This document shows, piece by piece, positions 8,710 to 17,838 of a DNA stretch of 64,000 nt. The position numbers and the translations under genes are program-made. Source of the stretch: Pirellulales bacterium (GTDB lineage Bacteria; Planctomycetota; Planctomycetia; Pirellulales; JACPPG01). Position 1 is the stretch's first letter. Each line of letters starts with the position of its first letter. The notes under the pieces are model-generated. The model saw only the letters and a program-made list of their open reading frames with translations, did no database searches and was not told the origin of the DNA. Location of the stretch: positions 186,001-250,000 of the forward strand of contig DASYDW010000068.1 of the NCBI GenBank assembly GCA_036499395.1, in the 5' to 3' direction.

Positions 8710-10704
8710 TCAGGTCTTGTCGAGCGAATCGATCCAGCGCAAAAGCTCGCCGAACTCCGCGGCATTCAGATCGCGGGCCGTTTCTCCCTGGTCGACCACG
8801 GTCACCGTGTACTTCAACTTTTGAAGCTGCTCGAGTCCCGCCGCGATCTGCTGTGCGAAGTTCGCCTTCTTTGCCGTTGTGGCGAAGAGAGTCAAGCGGG
8901 TCGCCGGATCGTTTTCTGGCACGCGACCTAACAGCGGTGCGTCGACCGCCGCCACGCCGCGCACGACGTCGCGATGCAGTAGCGCCACCATATAGGCTAA
9001 CGACCCGCCCGCTTGCTGGCCGAGGACCACGACTCGCTGGGAATCGACGTTGTAGTGGGCGCGAATTTCGGCGATCGCCTTGGCTATGAAATCGACCTCT
9101 GGCGGCATCCAGCGAGACGGGTCCGCAGAACGCGGCGCCAAGAGAATCAAGTTCTGCGCATCGCACGGTTCGCGCCAACGGGCGAGCAGGTCTTCGTCCT
9201 TGGTGCCGCCGGGCGGGTGAAGCCAGACGACCAGGCCATACGAAGTCTGCCGGTCATAGGCCTCGGGAACGTAGGCCGAGCAGTCGTTTTTGAATTCAGG
9301 TAGCTTGACGGCGAACTGTCCGACCTGGGGACGATCGCCCGCGGCCGTGATAGCTACGGTCGCTTCTCGCGCGGGAGGCAGCGTGGCGGGCACGGCCGCC
9401 GGCTCGGTCGTCGGCTTCAGATCGATTGTCAATGTTTCGGCGCCGCGCCTGGCGACGAGCTTAACGCTCTCGCCAACTTCCAAGGTGCTGGCATGTTGAG
9501 CGAGGTCCTCACGCGCTGGCGTGAGATGCCCATCGATCGAGACGAGAATATCTCCGGCTTGCAGTCCCGCCTTCGCGGCGGGGCTATCGGGATAGACGAA
9601 GCGCAATGGCACGCCACCGGCCGTAGCCGGCGCGTCACGCAGTGGCAGGACGCCCAAAAAGGCACGGGCGTAAGGGGCCAGCGAGTCGACCAGCTCGATA
9701 TCGCGCTCGATGCGTTCCTCGCCGCGCAGGACGACGATTTTGATGGTGTCGCCTGCATAATGGCGATTGATTCGCTCGCGCATTTGCGCTTGCCGGGAGA
9801 CGGGCTTGCCGTCGATTTCGATGATCGTATCGCCGGACTTCAGCCCGGCCTTATAGGCGGGCGAATTCGGTCGACAGCCGACGATCACCGGCGGCTTGGA
9901 ATAAACATCTTTTCCATTGAGGCTGACACCGACGATGCCAGGCTTTAGATCCCGCCCGGCGCTCAATCGGGGCAGGACGGTAAAAATGTGTGACAGCGGT
10001 ACGGCGAAGCCGATGCCCGAGTCGTACCATTCTGCGCCTGAAACTTCCTCGTGGCTGTCGGGGGACAGAGGTACGAGAATCCCCAGCACGCGCCCGCGAA
10101 TATCGATCAGCGGTCCGCCGTAATTATGCGGAGAGATCTTGGCATCGGTCTGGATGGCGGTTCCCCAGATGCGGTTCAATCCACTAACGATGCCGACCGA
10201 GATATTGGGCTGCGCCGCGTCGAACGTGCGCCCCAGCGCGATCGACCATTGGCCGACGCGAATGTCACCTTCAGGCACGGCCTCAGGCACGGGGAGCTTT
10301 TCTTCGACTTCGACCTTCAGCAGCACGAGCATCCGCTGCCGGTCCGTGGCCACCAGTTTCGCTGGTGTACGGCTGCCATCGGGCAGGCTGACCAGAATAG
10401 AACTCGGACGGGAGATGAAATTGAACGCGCTTGAAATGATAAATCCATCGGGCGAAACGATCAGGCCCGTGGTAGGTCCGGTGTTGACCAGCATGTTACC
10501 GATGCGTTCCAGGCCGCCCACGGTTTCGATGCGGACCAGCGAGGGGGCCACGCGTGCCGCGGCCGCGGATATTGCCTGCTGCTCGAGCTGGGGCAAATCT
10601 TGAGCGGCGCGCGCCGGTATCGATAGCGCCGTTGAGATGGCGAGCGCGCCAATCACCAGCGGTGTGATGATCGATCGATGGATTGTCTTTCTGGAACCAA
10701 CCAT
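8710..10704 (-). CDS. HtrA-like pseudoprotease with two PDZ domains and a degenerate alpha/beta-hydrolase domain
   Basis: 664-residue exported protein. Order: signal peptide (1-34), trypsin-like HtrA domain (about 45-245), PDZ1 (about 255-350, GSxPAYKAGLKSGDTIIEI type), PDZ2 (about 358-445, SPAAKAGLQAGDILVSIDG), then a C-terminal region (about 460-664) that resembles a PHB-depolymerase/esterase fold (VVWLHPPGG, RVVVLGQQAGG). Aligned to the active neighbour at 11774, the catalytic His, Asp and Ser positions are Phe94, Met125 and Tyr195 (SPHNYGGPL in place of NPGNSGGPL). In the hydrolase part the nucleophile-elbow Ser is Gln. So both enzyme domains look inactive. ATG 10704 is chosen because it starts the signal peptide and lies just after the upstream stop at 10722. 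Likely a periplasmic binding or regulatory partner. Confidence 0.88.
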   Translation of the reverse strand: MVGSRKTIHRSIITPLVIGALAISTALSIPARAAQDLPQLEQQAISAAAARVAPSLVRIETVGGLERIGNMLVNTGPTTGLIVSPDGFIISSAFNFISRPSSILVSLPDGSRTPAKLVATDRQRMLVLLKVEVEEKLPVPEAVPEGDIRVGQWSIALGRTFDAAQPNISVGIVSGLNRIWGTAIQTDAKISPHNYGGPLIDIRGRVLGILVPLSPDSHEEVSGAEWYDSGIGFAVPLSHIFTVLPRLSAGRDLKPGIVGVSLNGKDVYSKPPVIVGCRPNSPAYKAGLKSGDTIIEIDGKPVSRQAQMRERINRHYAGDTIKIVVLRGEERIERDIELVDSLAPYARAFLGVLPLRDAPATAGGVPLRFVYPDSPAAKAGLQAGDILVSIDGHLTPAREDLAQHASTLEVGESVKLVARRGAETLTIDLKPTTEPAAVPATLPPAREATVAITAAGDRPQVGQFAVKLPEFKNDCSAYVPEAYDRQTSYGLVVWLHPPGGTKDEDLLARWREPCDAQNLILLAPRSADPSRWMPPEVDFIAKAIAEIRAHYNVDSQRVVVLGQQAGGSLAYMVALLHRDVVRGVAAVDAPLLGRVPENDPATRLTLFATTAKKANFAQQIAAGLEQLQKLKYTVTVVDQGETARDLNAAEFGELLRWIDSLDKT

Positions 10705-10721
10705 GCTTATGCGGATGCCCT

Positions 10722-11774
10722 TTATGGCTCGACGGGTGCGGAGAGTTTCACTTCGATCAAGTCCTGCCCGCGGATCACGGTGACCTTCAGCGTGTCGATC
10801 CGATCGACGAACGATAACTCGTTCGCGAGGGCCTTGCACGATTGAACCAGGCGATCGTTGACGAAGAGCAGAAGGTCATCCGGGCGCAAGTCCGCATTCG
10901 CGGCGGGCGACCCCGGCCGGACGGCGTCCACAAACGGGGGCGTGCGCTCCAGAACGTCCGGCACCAGCACCAGTCCGAGCAGTTCGAGCGTGAGAGCCTT
11001 TTCCGGCTTCTGCGAAGGCTCGTCCGTTGGCTTGCGGACGAAGTTCCCGGCGCGAATCTGGTCGATGGTCGTGGTCATTTGATCGACCGGGATAGCATAG
11101 TTGAGCCAGGTATTGGAAAGCGTATTGCGCAGTTCCTTACCGAGCATGCCCAAGAGGCGGCCGTCGAAGTCCGTAAGCGCGCCGCCGGCTGCTCCGGGAT
11201 TATTCGTCATCGCGTCGACGACGTAGACTGGTCCCTTGTAGGGCGTCTCGAAAACGCCGCGGCGAGCTTCGAGCCGTGTTTTACTGGCCACGATGCCGTG
11301 TAGGACGCTGGCTTGCTCGTCCCCGGTTGCAATGCCAAACAGATTGCTGAACGCCAGGACGCGCGTGCCAGGTTCGGCCGAAACGGCCGCCGCGAGTTCG
11401 AAGTACGATAGCCCAGTGGCGTCGATCTTCAGCACGGCCAGTTCGAGCCGCGGATCGGCACCCAATAATTGCGCCTTGAAGCGCCGGCCGTCGAACAAAG
11501 TGACACTGATCTCGTCGGTGTCGAGGACGTAGCTCCAAACGGTAAGGATATGCCCTTCGGCCGAAATGAGCAGGCCGCTTTGATACGCCTCGAGCCCTTG
11601 GAAACCGCCGGCGCCGTAGATCTTGGCAATCTTGGGCTCGGCCTGCGCGACCGTGTCACGCAGGCCTACTGCCTGCGCGGCGCCAGCCAGCGAAACAAAG
11701 AGAAGTAGAAGCGAAGCCGTCAGAAGCGACCTGACGACTCGCCGAGATGAAGCTGGAGTAAAGCGGTCGGGCAT
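10722..11774 (-). CDS. HtrA-like pseudoprotease with one PDZ domain
   Basis: 350-residue exported protein with a signal peptide (about 1-35), a trypsin-like HtrA domain (about 40-250) and one PDZ domain (about 260-345, VRPGSPAANADLRPDDLLLFVND). All three catalytic positions differ from the intact paralogue upstream: His to Ser81 (LTVWSYV for LSNFHV), Asp to Glu111 (DPRLELAVLKI) and Ser to Ala196 (NPGAAGGAL). Fold-defining residues around each site remain, so it is a conserved non-catalytic copy rather than decay. ATG 11774 overlaps the upstream stop as TAATG, indicating translational coupling; the open frame to 11849 is therefore not used. Function inferred: partner or substrate presenter for the active protease. 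Confidence 0.88.
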   Translation of the reverse strand: MPDRFTPASSRRVVRSLLTASLLLLFVSLAGAAQAVGLRDTVAQAEPKIAKIYGAGGFQGLEAYQSGLLISAEGHILTVWSYVLDTDEISVTLFDGRRFKAQLLGADPRLELAVLKIDATGLSYFELAAAVSAEPGTRVLAFSNLFGIATGDEQASVLHGIVASKTRLEARRGVFETPYKGPVYVVDAMTNNPGAAGGALTDFDGRLLGMLGKELRNTLSNTWLNYAIPVDQMTTTIDQIRAGNFVRKPTDEPSQKPEKALTLELLGLVLVPDVLERTPPFVDAVRPGSPAANADLRPDDLLLFVNDRLVQSCKALANELSFVDRIDTLKVTVIRGQDLIEVKLSAPVEP

Positions 11775-13618
11775 TATTCGCTTCCTCCCTTGTCGAGCTT
11801 GATGGCGGACAGTTTCACGGTCAGGTACGAGGCGTCGCCGTAGCGGCATTCAATTTGTCGCGGAAAGACACGCCCTTCGATCTCGGCATAGTCCGAGAAA
11901 TAAAGCTCGCATGGATCGTCGTCGGGACTGCGGAACATTTCCAGCGCGGCGAGATTGCCGGTTTTCGAGTCGAAAATGAAGCGGCACTCGACTCCGCCGT
12001 ACGTGCCGGACATGGCGTCACACAATTCCGAGGCATGCGCGCCTGCCAAGGCCCGATCGTGACCAAGCAACATGATAGCGCGGCGATCGACGATGTCCTG
12101 GCTGGTGACCAGCGGCACCGTGCCCAGGTATTCGAGATTACCGAAACGGTCGGGGCCGACGACCAGCAGCCGGCGCCACAGACTTAGCGCGGCCAACATG
12201 CCGCCGCTTCCGGGCGGATCGGTCACGCTGGCCAGGTTGTCGCCGATATGTGCTTCGAGATGACCGCCAGGCATTGTAATCGCGGCAATCGAATTTGAGA
12301 GGCGGAATTGCGCCTCGCCCCCCGCGGCCAACTCACCACGCAGCGTCCACTCGCCCGACGATTCATGAAAATCGCCACGCGCCACGCAACGATTCCAAGT
12401 CCGGGCACGCTCGATCTTGTTGAAGTAGTAGTTGGCAAAGCCGCGACGCGCCTCGAACAACGCCTTGACGTTGTCGGGCATCGGGGGCGCCTGTCCGGGG
12501 TGCATGGGGCCGCGCTTTGGTTGATCGTCAGGCTGGTCCTTTTCGGGGACTTCCTTCGGCTGCTTGGGGCGCTCCTGTTTCGGTTTATCCGGCATTTCGG
12601 GCGCGGGAGGGCGTCCTTGCACCTTGGCCACGAGTTCTTCGGGGCTGTGAAGACCTTCGAGGCGCACGGCAATGTCGTAGGTCTTCCCCTCGTGACGATA
12701 GGTCAGCGGGATGCGCCAGTCCTTGGGGAAAATGCCGAGCACATTCTTGAAGGTGTTGACCGTGCGAATCGACCGGCCGGCGAAACGAACAATCTCATCG
12801 CCGTAACGCAACCCGCGGCGGAACGCGTCGGAATCGTCGAGAATATCGGTCACGGCCACGGTACCGTCAGGACGCGTGGCAATGCGTGCGCCGAGCGTGG
12901 CATGATCGACGATGCGACCGGCCTTCAGATGGCCGAGGAAGTTCTTGATTTGATTGATCGAAATGGCGTAACCGACACCGACATTAACGCGTCCGCGCTT
13001 TTCGAAGCTGCCGCGGCCGTTGATGCCGATCAGCCGGCCCTGACCGTCGAAGAGGGGGCCGCCCGAGTTGCCGGGATTGATCGACGCATCCGTCTGCAGG
13101 CAGTCGGTGTATTCCAGCAGCGTGCCCGCCGGATACTGATAGCGATGCACACCCGAGATGATCCCGTAGCTAACCGACGGCGTAAAATCTGTGGCGAGCA
13201 AGAAAGGATTGCCCACGGCGAAGGCCGGGTCACCGACCTGCACCTGGTCGCTATCGCCCATTTCGGCATGAGGGAAATCGTCGCGTCCCAACAGCTTGAC
13301 CAAGGCCACGTCACCAACCGGGTCGATACCGACGATCACGGCGTCGTATAAACGGCCGTCGGCCATGCCACACTTCATGGCATCACCCGAGCCTTTGGTG
13401 ACGTGAAAGTTCGACAGCGCATAACCGTCGGGCGAGATGACGACGCCCGACCCGCCCCCCTGACCGTCGGCCGCGAAGATGGCCACGGCGGCCTGCTGCG
13501 CGCGATCGATGACCGCCATACGATCGGCCTCGGCGCGCAGTACCGACTCGTCCACCTCCGCGCGCGCCGCGGTCGCAAATATCGCCAGAATCAGCATCGC
13601 CGCGCAGGCATATCTCAT
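11774..13618 (-). CDS. Exported trypsin-like serine protease of the HtrA/DegP type with PDZ domain and long C-terminal extension
   Basis: 614-residue protein: signal peptide (1-20), protease domain (about 35-240) and PDZ-like domain (about 245-330, RRGLRYGDEIVRFAGRSI). A Pro/Lys/Asp-rich linker (about 340-385) follows, then a C-terminal domain of about 220 residues that I do not recognise and that reads like a beta-rich outer-membrane-lipoprotein-type fold. The triad is intact: His72 (SNFHV), Asp103 (DPVGDVALVKL) and Ser185 (NPGNSGGPL). It should act in the periplasm or at the cell surface. ATG overlaps the stop of the NPCBM-like gene (ATGA), and its own stop overlaps the start of the next pseudoprotease, so the three proteases are translated as a unit. 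Confidence 0.9.
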   Translation of the reverse strand: MRYACAAMLILAIFATAARAEVDESVLRAEADRMAVIDRAQQAAVAIFAADGQGGGSGVVISPDGYALSNFHVTKGSGDAMKCGMADGRLYDAVIVGIDPVGDVALVKLLGRDDFPHAEMGDSDQVQVGDPAFAVGNPFLLATDFTPSVSYGIISGVHRYQYPAGTLLEYTDCLQTDASINPGNSGGPLFDGQGRLIGINGRGSFEKRGRVNVGVGYAISINQIKNFLGHLKAGRIVDHATLGARIATRPDGTVAVTDILDDSDAFRRGLRYGDEIVRFAGRSIRTVNTFKNVLGIFPKDWRIPLTYRHEGKTYDIAVRLEGLHSPEELVAKVQGRPPAPEMPDKPKQERPKQPKEVPEKDQPDDQPKRGPMHPGQAPPMPDNVKALFEARRGFANYYFNKIERARTWNRCVARGDFHESSGEWTLRGELAAGGEAQFRLSNSIAAITMPGGHLEAHIGDNLASVTDPPGSGGMLAALSLWRRLLVVGPDRFGNLEYLGTVPLVTSQDIVDRRAIMLLGHDRALAGAHASELCDAMSGTYGGVECRFIFDSKTGNLAALEMFRSPDDDPCELYFSDYAEIEGRVFPRQIECRYGDASYLTVKLSAIKLDKGGSE

Positions 13619-14805
13619 TTCAATATCCTAGCTTCACACAGGTCCAGGGCATCGCCGACATCCAGGTCATCGCCGAAATCGACGACCAGTTTCAGTCGGT
13701 TTACGCCGGAAATGTCGAGATCCACCGGGCGTGGCGCGTCTTTTCCGGTAAGCGTTCCCTCGAACAGCAGGCGATCGTCGCCGAGGATTTGCAAATGCAC
13801 ATTGCCGCCGGGCCGGACGCGATCGTCGATGCCCACGATCGCGTGAAAGCTGCGGTACTTGTCGGGCAACCGGTACGTCAACTCGGTACGGCTGTGGGCG
13901 GCGATCCCTTTGGCATATTCTTTTCCGTCGAGCTGGAGCGGCCCGCCGTCTAACGATCGGTCGATGCGCGGCTGATAGAAAACGCGCGAGGCCGGCGAGA
14001 CGTTGGCGTCGCCGAAGTAGGGAGTCCAGTTGATCGACTCGGGCTTGAGGTCACCGAGATATTGCAGATTGCCTTGCGAGAAGTCGATTCGGGCGAGGTT
14101 GGCCGCGGGGCGCGTGACCTCGAGCCCGGCCGGGGTGCGCAGGCGGATGACATCGCCGTCCAAGGTCAACGACGCAGCCTGCCACTGCATGCCGGCCGTG
14201 TCGGTCAGGAGGCCACGAGCTGGAGTGGGGCGAGGCCGGTTTTGATCGCGGTAGAGCAGACCATCGACTCTTGGTCGCTTGACGCGGCGCATCTCTCCAT
14301 CGAGCTCGAATTGCACAATATCGGCCGAGATATCGTGCAGCACGCCGCTGAGAAAATCGAGCGCGTCATCCTTGCGCACCACGATCAGATCTTCGCTGCG
14401 GTCCTTGGTCGTGATTTCTTCCCATTGCGCGGCCGCCGGGCCGGCATGCTCGCGGAATTCCACGGAATCGATCTGACGCGTGGGAATCTCGAGTTCGCCG
14501 CCCCCTGTCAGGATGACGTTCGCCGCGCGCCCAGTGACGGTATAAGCCGTGGCCGAGATTCGCGATCCGTCGACCAGCTTGATCCAGGCCGTTGTGCCTT
14601 GTGCGCTGGCGGGAGTCGCGGCCGCGACCGTGATACCGACCAGTTCCTTGACGGGAATCGTTCGATCGCCGTCGGTCGTGGCCACGGTCAGGGTGTCATC
14701 GGTCAACGCGGTCACCTGGCCGTGAATCGAATCGCCAGCGACCGTTTGCACCTGGGCATCTGGCGTGGCGGTCAGCAGCGCAACCAGTAGTAATACGCTC
14801 ATCAA
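13615..14805 (-). CDS. Exported NPCBM/NEW2-type carbohydrate-binding protein
   Basis: 396-residue protein with a very short hydrophobic N-terminus (MMSVLLLVALLTATPDA). Residues 20-130 contain two repeats that look like SH3/LSM-like beta barrels (DSIHGQVTALTDDTLTVATTDG; DGSRISATAYTVTG). The C-terminal 150 residues match the NPCBM/NEW2 galactose-binding-like fold: LQLDGKEYAKGIAAHSRTELTYRLP, FHAIVGIDDRVRPGGNVHLQI and NRLKLVVDFGDDLDVGDALDL. These modules bind glycans or mediate protein contacts in planctomycete exported proteins. Stop and start overlap (ATGA) with the active protease downstream, so both are probably made together. Confidence 0.85.
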   Translation of the reverse strand: MMSVLLLVALLTATPDAQVQTVAGDSIHGQVTALTDDTLTVATTDGDRTIPVKELVGITVAAATPASAQGTTAWIKLVDGSRISATAYTVTGRAANVILTGGGELEIPTRQIDSVEFREHAGPAAAQWEEITTKDRSEDLIVVRKDDALDFLSGVLHDISADIVQFELDGEMRRVKRPRVDGLLYRDQNRPRPTPARGLLTDTAGMQWQAASLTLDGDVIRLRTPAGLEVTRPAANLARIDFSQGNLQYLGDLKPESINWTPYFGDANVSPASRVFYQPRIDRSLDGGPLQLDGKEYAKGIAAHSRTELTYRLPDKYRSFHAIVGIDDRVRPGGNVHLQILGDDRLLFEGTLTGKDAPRPVDLDISGVNRLKLVVDFGDDLDVGDALDLCEARILK

Positions 14806-14887
14806 TCACACTCCGAAGCCGATTTCCGCGGACGCCTTGCTTTCGGCAATTGTCGCGGCGAATGGCGATGCAAGCGGCCGGTTTAGG

Positions 14888-15949
14888 TTACCGGCCTCCC
14901 TCTTCCTCGGTGGCCAACTTCTTGAAGTATTGCTCGATGACGTCGCGGTAATGCGACGGAAAATCCTTGCCGATTTGTTGTAACGCCTCTTCCCGCTCTT
15001 TGGCCGGCAAGTCTCCCCAGCCAGCCGTACGGCCGATGTTCTTTTTGTCGACGTTGCCGGGGCCCTTGGCGCCCGCGATACGACTATCTGGCATCGGCTG
15101 CGAAGGGGGCGCGGCGCCGCCGCCAGAGCTTTGTTGTTGCTGTTGCTGCTGTTGTTGCTTTTCCATGTCCTCGATCAACTTGTCGAGCGACGCGATCACG
15201 TCGTCTTCTTCCTTACGGACTTTCTCGCCGGCGCGGCCGAGATCCAGCCGGCGGCGAATGTCGTCCATCCGGCGGGCGATGTGATCGAGCGAGTCATCTT
15301 CGAGGGCTTTGAGATCTTCTCGCATCAGTCCAGCAACCGTGGTGTAGCGCGCTGGCCCGTCAACCACCTGACTGAGCAAACGGTCGATCGTCCGGAGCCC
15401 ATCGGTTTTGTTAAGCAGCCGATGATGCGCGACGCTTTGATAAAAAAGCAAAGCCGCGGGATCGACCACGTCCGTAGGTTCCAGGCCGGCGAGTTGCTCG
15501 AGCGATTCGTCGTAAAGCCGCTGCTGCGACAGCCAACGACCGTAATACAATCGCAGGTTATTTTGCTCGAAGGGGACTGTGTCCGGGGCCGTGAGCCACA
15601 TCTGTGGCAGCAGTGATTTCTTGTCGCTAGCCGTGGAGCAGAGCTTAACGAGCGCAGCGGCGCGAGGATCGGCGATCGCAAACGTTGCGGCGAGCCGATC
15701 GAGGGCGGCGGTCGCCGGCGCCGTGGGCGAAGCGTCCTGCCAGAGTTGTGCGGCCGCCTCGAGGATTGCCGCGTCGGCATGGCGCTCGGCCAGCCAGGCC
15801 AGGGCCAACTGCCTCGCGTCTTCCGCCGTGGTCGCCTTGAGCACGGGAATATTCGCGAGCGCGTCGGGCTGGGCGTCGGCGGCGCGGGCAGGTGTTGCCT
15901 GCAACGGTAATGTGATCGCGGCGATGACGAAGAAACGCAGCGCGTTCAT
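14888..15949 (-). CDS. Exported protein with helical repeats, coiled coil and poly-Gln tract
   Basis: 353-residue protein with signal peptide (MNALRFFVIAAITLPLQATPARA). Residues 25-215 are Ala/Leu-rich helices that look like tetratricopeptide-type repeats. A charged helix (about 220-262) follows, then nine consecutive Gln, then a Gly/Pro linker and a conserved-looking C-terminus (AGWGDLPAKEREEALQQIG and SHYRDVIEQYFKKLA). The last motif recurs at the ends of large exported coiled-coil proteins next to planctomycete MoxR/VWA genes, as far as I recall. The poly-Gln coding tract mixes CAG and CAA at 15131-15162. Start overlaps the upstream stop by ATGA. Function unknown; a structural or scaffold role in the cluster is inferred. 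Confidence 0.8.
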   Translation of the reverse strand: MNALRFFVIAAITLPLQATPARAADAQPDALANIPVLKATTAEDARQLALAWLAERHADAAILEAAAQLWQDASPTAPATAALDRLAATFAIADPRAAALVKLCSTASDKKSLLPQMWLTAPDTVPFEQNNLRLYYGRWLSQQRLYDESLEQLAGLEPTDVVDPAALLFYQSVAHHRLLNKTDGLRTIDRLLSQVVDGPARYTTVAGLMREDLKALEDDSLDHIARRMDDIRRRLDLGRAGEKVRKEEDDVIASLDKLIEDMEKQQQQQQQQQSSGGGAAPPSQPMPDSRIAGAKGPGNVDKKNIGRTAGWGDLPAKEREEALQQIGKDFPSHYRDVIEQYFKKLATEEEGGR

Positions 15950-17838
15950 CGGTTTTTCCCCGTAACGATGTCGCGGGTGACGCGGAAGACACTTTCCTCG
16001 CGCTCGGCTAACCGCTGCAATTGCTCCAGAATGTCGGGCTTATCGGCCTGGCCGAGGTCTCCTTCGACTAACCGCGACAGCCGCTTGGTACGCATGTTGA
16101 TGCGCATCTGCAGCGAGCGGATCATGCGCAGTTCAGCGAGGGAATCGATTAGCGGCGGCTCTTGCTGTTCGCCTTCTTGGGCCTGTTGCTGTTGCTGCTT
16201 TTGCTTTTCCATGTCTTGCTGCGCTTTTTGCAGCGATTCGATCATTTCCTCGAGCGCCGTGATGACGTCCTCTTCGATACTTTGTGTGAGCTCTCCCACA
16301 TCAGCGTGGCCGAGACGGACGACGATCTGTTCCATGTCCTCGCGCATCTGCTCGACGGCTTCGGGGAAAGCCACGGCGGACCCCTCTTCGTGCAAGATTG
16401 CCAGGGCGCTTTCGGCTTCGAGTACGATTTGCGACTCCTTGCGACTTAGCCGGCCAGCCTCGATTTCGTCGTCCCGGTCGCGCTCGGCGGCCGGGGTTTG
16501 ATCCACACGTTTGGTCCCTTCGTAAACCTCGACCTGGGCTTGCAGCATTTTACGAAAGCGGGCCTCGAGCATGGCCAACATTCGTTCCAGCTCTTCTTCA
16601 CGCAACTGACGCAAGATTTCTTCCAATTCCGCCTTGGCTTGTTCAAGCTCGCGAATCGCGGCCTCTTGGTCTTCGACCGCGCCCTCGCGGTGCGCTTTCT
16701 CCAGCTTTTGGCGGGCCGCCTCCATCTTTTCCTGGGCGGCTTGGACACGTTTGCGGGCCGATTCAGAAGCGTCCTTCGGCTGTTCGGCGGACTCGTCTTG
16801 CTCGCTCTCTTGATCCTGGGATTCTCCCTGTTGGCCCTTTTGACCCTGTTGGCCGCTTTGCTTTTTCTTTTTGCCTTGTTCCTGCGGCTTACCGTCGGAA
16901 GGCTTGCCGGACTCTGAGGGCTTCGCGCCTTCCTGGTTTTCGTCGGCGTTCTTCTCGGCGTCGGACTTATCCTTATCCTTGTCGCCCGCCTGGTCGGCTG
17001 TTTTCTCCTTGCCGGCGTCGTCCTTAGAGTCTTTGGCAGAATCCTCGCCCGATTCCTGAGCCTTGTCTTGTTCGGACGGCTTGTCGCCGGGCGGCTTGCC
17101 CGACTTGCCGGGGCGGGTGCCGCCATCGCCGGGCGTGGAATCGTTCGGCGATGAATCCTTGTCCTCAGCAGACTCCTCGCCCTCGGCAGCGTCTTTTTTC
17201 GAATCCTTCTTCCCGGACTTGTCGTCGCGCTGCGAGGCTTTGTCGTCCTTGGGCTTCATATCCTCGGCGAGCTTGCCGGCGTCATCGGCGACCTTTTGCT
17301 GGCCCTCGGCAAGCCCCTGCATTTCGCCCCCGCCCGAGGTCTGCCCTTGCAACTGCCGTTCTTTATTGATGAGCTCGGCGACTCGACGAATCTGCTCCTT
17401 ATATCGGGCTCGTTCATCCTTCAAGCTTTTGTCGCGCTCTTCGCTCAGCAACAATTCGAGCAGTTCCGCCAGATCCTTGTTGACGTCGTTCTGATTGCTG
17501 AGGGCTACGGAAAGCCGGTCCTGGCCGAGTATCTCGGCCAACTTGTCGAGCTGCGCGCCGATGAGCTGGTGTTTGCTCTCGGCGACGGCCTTTCGTAACA
17601 GCGCCGCACGCTTAGGGTCCGAAGGGGCCGTTAGTTCGGCCATCCGCATCATGACTTCTTCGAACCGCTTATACTTGTCGGCCAACTGCTGCTGCTCGTT
17701 GGCCAGGTCCGTGGCTGAGCCACTGGTGGACGCCGGCGGCGTTTTCTCTGTCGGCTCATCGGCAAATACGATAGCGCCGACGGAAGCCACAAAGCAGAAT
17801 GTAAGCGCGGCCACGGCACGGCGGAATGTCGCGTTCAT
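15946..17838 (-). CDS. Large exported coiled-coil protein with Lys/Asp/Glu/Ser-rich low-complexity core
   Basis: 630-residue protein. ATG 17838 overlaps the upstream stop (ATGA) and begins a signal peptide (MNATFRRAVAALTFCFVASV), so the frame open to 18090 is not used. Residues 45-190 are helical. About 190-370 is extreme low complexity (Lys, Asp, Glu, Ser, Gly, Gln; no hydrophobic core). About 370-630 is a long charged coiled coil with a Gln tract near 555-565 and an ordered end (MRINMRTKRLSRLVEGDL, LQRLAEREESVFRVTRD). It probably bridges distance in the envelope. It may partner with the DUF4175-like protein, whose C-terminus is also coiled coil. Confidence 0.82.
   Translation of the reverse strand: MNATFRRAVAALTFCFVASVGAIVFADEPTEKTPPASTSGSATDLANEQQQLADKYKRFEEVMMRMAELTAPSDPKRAALLRKAVAESKHQLIGAQLDKLAEILGQDRLSVALSNQNDVNKDLAELLELLLSEERDKSLKDERARYKEQIRRVAELINKERQLQGQTSGGGEMQGLAEGQQKVADDAGKLAEDMKPKDDKASQRDDKSGKKDSKKDAAEGEESAEDKDSSPNDSTPGDGGTRPGKSGKPPGDKPSEQDKAQESGEDSAKDSKDDAGKEKTADQAGDKDKDKSDAEKNADENQEGAKPSESGKPSDGKPQEQGKKKKQSGQQGQKGQQGESQDQESEQDESAEQPKDASESARKRVQAAQEKMEAARQKLEKAHREGAVEDQEAAIRELEQAKAELEEILRQLREEELERMLAMLEARFRKMLQAQVEVYEGTKRVDQTPAAERDRDDEIEAGRLSRKESQIVLEAESALAILHEEGSAVAFPEAVEQMREDMEQIVVRLGHADVGELTQSIEEDVITALEEMIESLQKAQQDMEKQKQQQQQAQEGEQQEPPLIDSLAELRMIRSLQMRINMRTKRLSRLVEGDLGQADKPDILEQLQRLAEREESVFRVTRDIVTGKNR

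Noticed and set aside
12308..13351. 347-codon plus-strand frame antisense to the active HtrA gene
   Set aside because: Long only because of third-position GC bias; no domain, no ribosome binding site, and the opposite strand is clearly coding.
15131..15162. CAG/CAA tract as a free repeat element
   Set aside because: In frame with a protein gene and codes a Gln tract, so it is protein low complexity.
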